Positions 1 to 5,557 of a stretch of DNA of 6,504 nt are shown here, one piece after another. The position numbers were made by a program, and so were the translations under genes. The notes beneath the pieces are model-generated. The model saw only the letters and a list, made by a program, of their open reading frames with translations, made no database searches and was not told the DNA's origin. Numbering within the stretch: the first letter of the stretch is position 1; the number at the start of each line of letters is the position of its first letter. Where the stretch lies: positions 1-6,504 of the forward strand of contig JAPOSK010000036.1 of the NCBI GenBank assembly GCA_026709725.1, written 5' to 3'. This DNA comes from Paracoccaceae bacterium (GTDB taxonomy: Bacteria; Pseudomonadota; Alphaproteobacteria; Rhodobacterales; Rhodobacteraceae).

Positions 1-1
1 T

Positions 2-976
2 GATGATGACGATTGTCAGACCGAAGATCGTGAAGAAGTTCCAGAACAGGAATGTAAAGTCGATGCTCGAGCCGATCGTGACAAAGAAAAGACCAAGAAA
101 AAGGCTTTTGAACGGTGCAATGTCCGACTCGATCTCATGCTTGAATTCCGAGTTGGCCAGCATGACGCCCGCAAGAAAGGTCCCAAGCGCAGGCGAGAGC
201 CCCACGACGGTCATCAGCAGGGCAGCTGAGATCACCACAAGCAATGTTCCGGCTGTTGTGATTTCCATGAGCCCCGATTTGTTGACGAAGCGGAAGAACG
301 GTCGGTTGATTACGGCACCCGCTCCGACGATAAATGCGATGCAGGCAAAGGTGAGCAGGGCGCTTCCCCAGGGTGGAAGATGTGCGATGAACTGCCTGGC
401 GATCTCAATGTTTTCATCAGGTGAGCCCGCATGATGTCCGACATCCGCATTGCCGGTCGCTGTGCTGACAACAAAAAGCGGGATGATGATCAGCATCGGA
501 ATGAAGACGAGATCCTGGGTCAGGAGGACCGACAGGCTTGAGCGGCCGCCCTCGGTCTGTGAAAGACCCTTCTCCGTCAATGTCTGCAGCACGATTGCGG
601 TCGAGGAAAGGGAGAATGCGAGACCAAGCGCAATTCCTGTCGGCCAGGCCAGGCCAAGCAGATTTGCACCTGCTGCAATAATGATGCTTGTGGCAGCGAT
701 CTGCAGCCCCCCAAGCCCCACAAGCTTGTTGCGCATCTGCCACAGCATCCGCGGTTCAATCTCAGGGCCGATGACGAACAGCAGCAGGACCACACCAAAT
801 TCCGCATAACGGTGGAGATCCTCTGCACTCATCCCGAGCAGAAGATTCAGTTCCCCGATGATGGCGCCGGCGATTATGTAGCCGAGAACCGAGCCCAGTC
901 CGATGCGCTTGGCAACCGGGACGGCAAACACACATGCCGCAAGGTAGATCGTTGCCTGCAGGAGGACATCACCCAT
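2..976 (-). CDS. KefB/KefC-type monovalent cation:proton antiporter (CPA2), N-terminal part
   Basis: Inner-membrane exchanger of the CPA2 family, which couples K+ (or Na+) movement to H+ transfer. The visible 325 residues are the N-terminal part of the membrane domain; the gene leaves the window on the left, so it is unknown whether the RCK/TrkA-N domain of true KefB/KefC follows. Family segments in order: AKRIGLGSVLGYIIAGAIIG near residues 23-42, EFGVVLLLFVIGPEIEP near 57-73 (GLELEP in most relatives), SLSSTAIVLQTLTEKG, SVLLTQDLVFIPM, then LSPALGTFLAGVMLA and LFLGLFFVTIGSSIDF. These are interspersed with many hydrophobic helices. The start is the ATG at 976-974, where similarity begins; an AGAGG stretch lies upstream and no ATG in the same frame is nearby. 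Apart from the window edge the frame is unbroken. It is probably a resident chromosomal gene beside the accessory region. The family is secure, the transported ion is not. Confidence 0.9.
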   Translation of the reverse strand, partial: MGDVLLQATIYLAACVFAVPVAKRIGLGSVLGYIIAGAIIGELNLLLGMSAEDLHRYAEFGVVLLLFVIGPEIEPRMLWQMRNKLVGLGGLQIAATSIIIAAGANLLGLAWPTGIALGLAFSLSSTAIVLQTLTEKGLSQTEGGRSSLSVLLTQDLVFIPMLIIIPLFVVSTATGNADVGHHAGSPDENIEIARQFIAHLPPWGSALLTFACIAFIVGAGAVINRPFFRFVNKSGLMEITTAGTLLVVISAALLMTVVGLSPALGTFLAGVMLANSEFKHEIESDIAPFKSLFLGLFFVTIGSSIDFTFLFWNFFTIFGLTIVII

Positions 977-1162
977 GTCAGCTGGCGCCTCTGAAAGGAA
1001 CAGACCTCATCTGGCGTATCCTGATCCGTGCAGCCCATTCAGGGCCCGGACTTCCGTCCTGACTGCACCCGTGCCGCTTGCGTCATGCGCATGGGAATAG
1101 ATGGAGGCCCCCATTGCTCCGTCTGCATCTCTTCGACTCATTCTTCTCCTACGGCCTTGTGA

Positions 1163-1204
1163 CCCCAATGCTGCGCAATTCCGCCCCAATGCTGTGCAAC
1201 CATA
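1163..1204. repeat. 21-bp tandem repeat, possible IS21-like terminal repeats
   Basis: Two adjacent 21-bp units (1163-1183 and 1184-1204) both begin CCCCAATGCTG and match at 15 of their first 17 bases (CCCCAATGCTGCGCAAT versus CCCCAATGCTGTGCAAC). Read on the minus strand the unit is AGCATTGGGGCGGAATTGCG, which resembles from memory the multiple terminal repeats of IS21-family (IstA/IstB) elements. No istA or istB coding sequence was recognised between 977 and 1163, so at most an end survives. The repeat stops exactly where the proposed left end of the IS1595-type element begins (1205), so the latter may have inserted at or next to an older element end. The assignment is inference; the repeat itself is directly visible. 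Confidence 0.45.
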
Positions 1205-2213
1205 GGGGATTATATACAATAGTAACACTCGAATGGAGATTTGATGTGGCACAGGAAGCCCTCGGCAGACACTGCCGCGTTGGCATGACCATGCGGGAAG
1301 CCGTCCGCACGCTCGACGACAATGACAGGGCCCGCCAGCGGACCGAGTCGATCCGCTGGCCTGATGGACCCCGTTGCCCGCACTGCCGATCCTGCACTGT
1401 CCAGGCGGGCATCAGGCATCCCCGCATGACGCACCGCTGCCGGGATTGCGCCGACAGGCCCATGTTCACGGTCATGCAGGGAACAGGGATGCCCTGCAGG
1501 ACCCGGGTGCCCGGACCTGATCTCCACATGAGCAATATCAGGGGCGTCTCCAGCCTGCCCCAGCACCGGCAATCCGGAATCACGCCAGAGGACCGCAGGG
1601 TTCATGCTTCATCGTTTGCGAAAGGCCGCCGGGTCTGGCAATGATCCCCCCGGCGGCCCGGTCGGGGTCGATGAGACCGATGTCGGAGGCAGGCGCAGGA
1701 ACATGCCCAGCTCGAAGCGCAAGCAGATGACCGGACGGGGCGGTGCCGGCAGGCGGATCATTGTCGGCGCCAGGGGCCGGGGGGCCGGCGAGGTCACCAC
1801 CCGGACTGTTCCTGCTGCCGACAGGAAGACCCTGCAGGGGTTCGTGGACAGGACTTTGTCGGGGGCGCGGCCTCTGCACGGACGATCACAGCACCTGCGC
1901 GGGGATTGAGGGATTTGACCACAAGACAGTCAATCACTCCCACGGGGAGCATGTCGGGGATGGCAAGATCCACACCAACGGCATTGAATTGTTCCGGCCC
2001 ATGTTCAGGCGCGGCTACAGGGGGATCTGCCACAAGATGTCACCCGGGCACCCTGACCGGCATGTTGATGAATCCCGCCATCGCCAGAACATCCGGGAGC
2101 GCGATAGGCTGGCACAGATGACGCACTGCATCCCGGGCATGGACGGCAGGCGTCTCACCTGCAGGGCCCTGATCGCCGACAACGGACTCGACGGCGGGGC
2201 GCGGGCGGGATGA
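1205..2213 (+). mobile_element. Degenerate IS1595-family element, copy 1
   Basis: The element is defined by its transposase remnant. A plausible left end, GGGGATTATATAC, lies at 1205-1217, 29 nt before the start codon, where IS1595 elements normally have a terminal inverted repeat containing TATATA. The leader just before the start is similar to that of the second element: GGAGATTTGATGTGGCACAG here against AGAGACTTGATATGATACAA at 4553-4572. I found no inverted partner (GTATATAATCCCC) between the transposase end and 3750, so the right boundary is unknown and given as the transposase stop. The end may have been lost when the restriction-modification genes arrived, or may lie beyond them. Target duplications cannot be assessed without a right end. 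Confidence 0.6.
1246..2213 (+). pseudogene. IS1595-family transposase, frameshifted (copy 1)
   Basis: A near-full-length transposase (about 322 codons) readable only across three frames. Frame A, from GTG 1246, has the N-terminal segment (VAQEALGRHCRVGMTMREAV), a zinc ribbon (CPHC at about residues 44-47, then CRDC) and GVSSL...GITPE. It shifts by +1 near 1591 into frame B, which continues FMLHRLRKA, PVGVDETDVGG (first catalytic Asp at 1670-1672) and TLQGFVDRTLSG. A second +1 shift near the GGGGG run at 1861-1865 enters frame C with CTDDHSTCAGIEGFDHK (second catalytic Asp, 1881-1886), HTNGIELF and LTCRALIADNGL, ending at the TGA 2211-2213. GTG is chosen because it aligns with the ATG of copy 2. 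Several family-conserved Tyr positions read Cys and a conserved Trp reads Arg, so it is probably long inactive. Programmed frameshifting is unlikely given two shifts plus missense drift. Confidence 0.8.
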
Positions 2214-2262
2214 TAGACAGATCGGCACTTGCAATCAGGGCAACAAACGGCGGGGTGCAGTC

Positions 2263-3192
2263 GTGAGCGCCACTCTGGAAGCGGTGCTGACGGATGATTT
2301 GTTGGCTATCAAGCCAGACAAGCAGCGAGACACAATACCAAAACTGGCCAGGAATCCAGAATCCATAAATCGGATCCGTAACCTTCAAGAGAAAGTCGAA
2401 ACGCATCATGAGGTTATTCGTGGCGATGCAAGAAGTACCGTTTTGCCGCATTCGTCAGTTCACCTTGTTGTCACCTCGCCGCCGTATTGGACGCTCAAGG
2501 AATACCCTGAAAATCATGGACAATTGGGGGGAATATCTGATTACAAGGCGTTTCTCGACGGCATTCATGATGTGTGGAAAAATTGCTTTACGGCTCTGGT
2601 TCCAGGCGGTCGCTTAGTGTGTGTCGTTGGGGATGTGTGTCTGTCCCGCCGCCAAAACGGTGGACGCCATACAGTTGTTCCTCTCCATGCTTCCATCCAG
2701 AGCCAGTGCATTCAGATCGGTTTTGACAATCTGGCCCCGATCATTTGGCACAAGATTGGCAACGCAAAAACTGAATCTGGTCGAAGCGGGACCTATCTCG
2801 GTAAGCCATTTGAGCCAAATGGCGTGATCAAGAACGACATTGAATTTATTCTGATGTTTCGTAAACCGGGCGGATATCGGAGTCCATCAAACGCGGCCCG
2901 CATTCTCAGCCTCATTTCGACTGATGACCACAAGAAGTGGTTCCGGCAAGTCTGGACAGATATTCCGGGGGCATCAACGCGAAATCATCCCGCACCGTTT
3001 CCTGTGTCGTTGGCAGAACGGCTGATCCGCATGTTCAGTTTTGTGGGAGATACTGTTCTCGACCCATTTACGGGTACAGCATCAACGCAAATTGCGGCGA
3101 AGAGACGACAGAGAAACAGCATCGGCATTGATATTGAACCAAATTATTGCGTGATGGCAAGGGAACGTCTTGGCTTGGAGACTGATTTATGA
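2263..3192 (+). CDS. Site-specific DNA methyltransferase (beta class, N4-cytosine or N6-adenine)
   Basis: SAM-dependent methylation of an exocyclic amino group in a specific DNA site, probably as the protective half of a restriction-modification pair. The 309-residue protein has beta-class motif order: catalytic motif IV TSPPYW at residues 71-76, a long central region (about 77-250) expected to hold target recognition, then SAM-binding motif I DPFTGTAS at 267-274 and the acidic GIDIEP loop at 288-293. SPPY is most often seen in N4-cytosine enzymes but does not exclude N6-adenine. Residues 1-45 are a hydrophilic extension before the fold. The start is GTG 2263 with a weak upstream GGGG (2252-2255). 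The frame is open further upstream, without ATG, so the start is not certain. The stop overlaps the next gene's ATG (ATGA, 3189-3192), implying translational coupling. It begins 49 nt after the IS1595 remnant and is more A+T-rich than it. The recognition site cannot be read from sequence. Confidence 0.9.
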   Translation: MSATLEAVLTDDLLAIKPDKQRDTIPKLARNPESINRIRNLQEKVETHHEVIRGDARSTVLPHSSVHLVVTSPPYWTLKEYPENHGQLGGISDYKAFLDGIHDVWKNCFTALVPGGRLVCVVGDVCLSRRQNGGRHTVVPLHASIQSQCIQIGFDNLAPIIWHKIGNAKTESGRSGTYLGKPFEPNGVIKNDIEFILMFRKPGGYRSPSNAARILSLISTDDHKKWFRQVWTDIPGASTRNHPAPFPVSLAERLIRMFSFVGDTVLDPFTGTASTQIAAKRRQRNSIGIDIEPNYCVMARERLGLETDL

Positions 3193-3749
3193 TCACTCTT
3201 CAGGATGCCGTTGACGATTTCTATCGAATTACAGTCGTCCAGATGAAGACTCAGTCACCAAATAGACTTTCCATGTTGGCAGATATGTGTGTGGAGCAGC
3301 TGGAAATCAGGGGCGTCTTTGGGGCCGCTAAAGAGATTTCGGTTCCAGGGATTGGCCGTTCCAAGAATTGGGATGTTGCATGGCCGACGAATGGGCGGGT
3401 CCGTCTCGGGATCAGCCTGAAATCGATACTGAAAAACATCGCAGGGACAGTCCCGAACAGAATTGATGATTTGGCGGGAGAAATGGCAAATGTTCAATTG
3501 CTGTCACCTGAGATAGCGACGGGATACATCGCGCTCTTTAATTCTGCTGAAAGCAAATTGCGGCAAGATGGTGGGCAATGGATTGACTTTTTTCGCGATG
3601 CGGTTGACCGATTGACTGGACGCGATGCCCCTGCATGGGCAGCGGGGATGGTTGAGGCGTCTGCTGTTATTGAGGTTGATTTCTCAAGCGGAAGTCAGGT
3701 CGTTGTCTCTCCGGACATGAGCGTCTTTTTTGGGGGATTATATACCTAA
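3189..3749 (+). CDS. Putative Type II restriction endonuclease partner (PD-(D/E)XK-like), unassigned family
   Basis: A 186-residue protein whose start codon overlaps the methyltransferase stop (ATGA), the layout of a compact restriction-modification operon. I do not recognise the family with certainty. Around residues 48-98 it has KEISVPGIGRSKNWDVAW, then RVRLGISLKSILKNI and TVPNRIDDLAGE. D62 (NWDVAW) followed 14 residues later by S76-L77-K78 on a predicted beta-strand resembles the D...(D/E)XK nuclease core, with Ser in place of the usual acidic residue. E36, E39 or E49 could supply another metal ligand. There is no signal peptide, membrane segment or zinc motif. The protein is small for a Type II enzyme and ends FFGGLYT, encoded by a 13-bp sequence also present at the left end of the upstream IS element. 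The C-terminus could therefore be natural or the product of truncation. Role in cleavage is inferred mainly from gene position. Confidence 0.6.
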   Translation: MITLQDAVDDFYRITVVQMKTQSPNRLSMLADMCVEQLEIRGVFGAAKEISVPGIGRSKNWDVAWPTNGRVRLGISLKSILKNIAGTVPNRIDDLAGEMANVQLLSPEIATGYIALFNSAESKLRQDGGQWIDFFRDAVDRLTGRDAPAWAAGMVEASAVIEVDFSSGSQVVVSPDMSVFFGGLYT

Positions 3750-3761
3750 ATCTGCAGACGG

Positions 3762-4169
3762 CTACGGACCGCTTAAATTAAGTCGTTTTTCTTCAAGAAG
3801 AAAAACTTTGTCTTTTGACATGACCAGAACGCGCTCAGCTCGACGAAGCAGATCCATCCCAACCAAGCACGGCGCGTTTGGTCTCAACGGAAATTGGCAC
3901 AAGCCAGTTACTGAATCGTCCTGAATGATAACAGGAGATTGAAACAATCCTATCGGGATCGTTTTGCCATCAGCGATTTGCGTAGTGCCAATACTGAGTC
4001 CGCCAGATAACCAACCTAGGGCATGGGTCATCTGGATATCAATTTGGACAAATCCCGTAAATCCAGTGTCAATGATTGCAGGTATCTTGATGCTCTGATC
4101 CTGACGATTGGATGCGTGAATTTCTAAATCAAGACATGCACTATGCCGGTTGAAGTATCCCGTCCACAT
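3762..4169 (-). CDS. Retropepsin-like (clan AA) aspartic protease domain protein
   Basis: A 135-residue single-domain protein related to bacterial clan AA aspartic proteases, whose monomers resemble retroviral protease and are expected to dimerise, each giving one catalytic Asp. Visible hallmarks: an N-terminal strand of the M-x-x-G-x-F type (MWTGYFNRHSACLDLEI), the active-site segment PAIIDTGFTGFVQI with Asp34-Thr35-Gly36, and the C-terminal LVGMDLLRR near 102-110, matching the hydrophobic-hydrophobic-G psi-loop signature. The length is normal for the family. ATG 4169 is supported by GGAG at 4176-4179 with a 6-nt spacer. This start lies inside the end of the upstream gene (29-nt overlap, 4141-4169), indicating coupled translation. 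The stop is 12 nt from the stop of the convergent endonuclease-like gene. The substrate is unknown. Similar proteins are, as I recall, often paired with small proteins like its neighbour. Confidence 0.75.
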   Translation of the reverse strand: MWTGYFNRHSACLDLEIHASNRQDQSIKIPAIIDTGFTGFVQIDIQMTHALGWLSGGLSIGTTQIADGKTIPIGLFQSPVIIQDDSVTGLCQFPLRPNAPCLVGMDLLRRAERVLVMSKDKVFLLEEKRLNLSGP

Positions 4170-4425
4170 CCATTTCTCCGATATAGCTAACGTGGAAGGT
4201 TGCGGGAGAACCGATGCGTTTTAGGTAAAACTGGCCCTCAGGGTTGTCTTCTTCTCCTGCTTTAAGTGCGTCCTCTGGATACTGGCCGAGATGCCCTCTC
4301 TTTGTTGTGACATCAATGGCCAAGAACATGTCATTGTGACGCCCCTCATGCTTTTTCCTTAAGCAGGCTTCATAAATTTCTTCGCCAAGTTCAGCAATTT
4401 GATCCATTGTCAAAACATTCGCCAC
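4141..4425 (-). CDS. Conserved small protein paired with the retropepsin-like gene
   Basis: A 94-residue acidic, soluble protein of unknown function with no signal peptide or membrane segment. Its pattern, ANVLTMDQIAELGEEIYE at the start, FLAIDVTTKRGHLGQYPEDA in the middle and FYLKRIGSPATFHVSYIG near the end, resembles small proteins that from memory sit immediately before clan AA aspartic protease genes in many bacteria. I can name no domain with confidence. The start is called as GTG 4425-4423 because a strong Shine-Dalgarno AGAGGAGG (4431-4438 on the complement) sits 5 nt upstream. A longer reading from ATG 4464 would place that ribosome-binding site inside the coding sequence and is less likely; ATG 4407 would be too far from it. 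It overlaps the protease gene by 29 nt and probably shares its transcript. It could be an adaptor, substrate, inhibitor or antitoxin-like partner; the sequence does not decide. Confidence 0.7.
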   Translation of the reverse strand: MANVLTMDQIAELGEEIYEACLRKKHEGRHNDMFLAIDVTTKRGHLGQYPEDALKAGEEDNPEGQFYLKRIGSPATFHVSYIGEMDVDGILQPA

Positions 4426-4430
4426 GGCAA

Positions 4431-4438
4431 CCTCCTCT
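4431..4438 (-). promoter_or_regulatory. Shine-Dalgarno deciding the GTG start at 4425
   Basis: The complement reads AGAGGAGG, an almost ideal anti-16S match, followed by a 5-nt spacer (TTGCC) and GTG. It fixes the start of the small protein at 4425 rather than the longer ATG at 4464. Confidence 0.7.
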
Positions 4439-4522
4439 AATGAAGAGAAATTCCATAACTGCATAGTGTGGAATCTTGCAAATTAAATCAAACACTTTTT
4501 GATTTTCACTTACAATCTGCAA

Positions 4523-5542
4523 TACCGATGTCTATATTGCGGATCGTAAGTCGATAGAGACTTGATATGATACAAGCAGCCCCCGGCAAGGCCTTCCGCA
4601 AGGGCCTCTCCCTGATGGAGATCGTGGAGATGTTTCCCGATGAGGAGACAGCCGTCAAGTGGTTCGAGGTCAACCGCTGGGGCAGGGATCGGATGCCAAA
4701 GACCTGCCCGCTGTGCGGCTGCTCCGGCCGGATCACCCGCAATGGCAAACGCAAGACCTCGCCCTACTGGTGCGGGTCCTGCCGCAGGAACTTCTCCGTC
4801 AGGACCGGCACAGTCATGTCCCGCTCCCGCCTGCCGCTTCGCAAGTGGGCCATCGCCATGCATCTCTGGGCGACCTCATTGAAGGGCGTCTCATCTATGC
4901 GCCTGCACCGCGATCTTGGCATCACCCAGAAGTCGGCATGGTTCATGACGCATCGCCTGCGGGAAGCCTGGACGTAGACGGGCGGACTTTTCAACGGTCC
5001 CGTCGAGTCTGACGAAACCTGCATCGGTGGCAAGGAGAAGAACAGGCATGCCGGCAAGAAGCTGCAGGCGGGCAGGGGGACAGTCGGGAAGGCGATTGCG
5101 GCAGGGGCGAAGGACAGAAAGACCAACGAGGTCCGGGCGGTGGTGATCCCGAACACCAGGCGGGGAGACCCTGCACCGGTTCGTTGCCGGGAATGCCCGC
5201 CCGCATATCGTTGTCTGCTCCGACGGCTACCGCAGTTACCATGACCTGCCCCACCCCCATGAGATCGTGAAGCACGGTGTCAGCCAGTTCGTGAACGGAC
5301 AGGCCTGCACCAACGGCATTGAATCGTTCCGGGCCCTCCTCAAGCGCGGCTCTCACGGCACCTTCCGCCACTTCAGCCGCTGGCACCTGCAACGCCACCT
5401 CGACGAGTTTGCGACCCGCACCAACTTGCGGACAATGGACACACTGACCATCATGCAGGAGACCGCCAGCCGGATGATCGGCAAGCGGCTCACTCACGAA
5501 CAACTCAAGATGTCCCGCCCTCTGCATGAGCGGGCCGCCTGA
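4523..5542 (+). mobile_element. Degenerate IS1595-family element, copy 2
   Basis: Defined by the transposase at 4567-5542 and a possible left end at about 4523-4540 (CCGATGTCTATATTGCGG), which has the TATAT-containing look of IS1595 termini at a distance from the start codon similar to that in copy 1. Its transposase differs clearly from copy 1, so the two are not recent duplicates. No inverted right end (CAATATAGAC) is seen between 5542 and 6504. A methyltransferase starts only 15 nt after the transposase stop, where an ordinary IS would have its right terminus. The element is therefore truncated, or continues to the right with passenger genes. Boundaries are approximate. Confidence 0.55.
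4567..5542 (+). pseudogene. IS1595-family transposase with amber codon and frameshift (copy 2)
   Basis: Nearly intact transposase of about 325 codons. In order it has the N-terminal segment APGKAFRKGLSLMEI, a zinc ribbon (Cys47, Cys50, Cys69, Cys72), FSVRTGTVMSRSRLPLRKW, the GVSSMRLHRDLGITQKSAWF helix-turn-helix-like region, first catalytic Asp in ESDETCIGGKEKN (5011-5013), second in CSDGYRSYHDL (5222-5224), and the ACTNGIESFRALLKRG segment (Glu at 5321-5323). Two lesions break it. An in-frame TAG lies at 4975-4977, after REAWT, with the frame continuing in perfect family register beyond it. One extra base, best placed at A5158, moves the rest into the next frame, from GGETLHRFVAGN to the TGA 5540-5542. 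ATG 4567 aligns with the GTG of copy 1. Both lesions are single-base events, so loss looks recent, or they may be sequencing errors. It lies directly upstream of the second methyltransferase in the same orientation. Confidence 0.85.
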
Positions 5543-5546
5543 CCCC

Positions 5547-5553
5547 GGAGGAG
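5547..5553 (+). promoter_or_regulatory. Shine-Dalgarno for the second methyltransferase
   Basis: GGAGGAG directly after the transposase stop, with its GGAGG core 6 nt before ATG 5558. It supports this start and shows that the methyltransferase has its own strong ribosome-binding site while probably depending on transcription entering from the transposase region. Confidence 0.7.
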
Positions 5554-5557
5554 ACCC

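Noticed and set aside
3..434. Open frame on the plus strand opposite the antiporter gene
   Set aside because: It lies antisense to a strongly recognisable KefB/KefC-type frame and has no domain-like content of its own.
977..1162. Promoter for the antiporter gene or a small gene in the leader
   Set aside because: No convincing -35/-10 pair or coding frame with a ribosome site could be identified; I see nothing definite before the 21-bp repeat.
1149..1605. Overlapping minus-strand open frames across the first transposase
   Set aside because: They are G+C-driven shadows of the transposase remnant; the plus-strand frames carry the zinc ribbon and the DDE segments.
4465..4496. AGTGT...ACACT inverted repeat upstream of the small-protein gene as an operator
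   Set aside because: Only 5 bp per arm with a 22-nt spacer in A+T-rich DNA; easily expected by chance.
4975..4977. Recoding of the TAG (amber read-through or pyrrolysine) in the second transposase
   Set aside because: No recoding element is visible and the same gene has a second lesion (frameshift near 5158), so simple decay or sequencing error explains it better.
4764..5527. Long minus-strand frames of 130 and 178 codons opposite the second transposase
   Set aside because: The plus strand gives contiguous transposase motifs; the antisense frames are low-complexity and have no recognisable motif.
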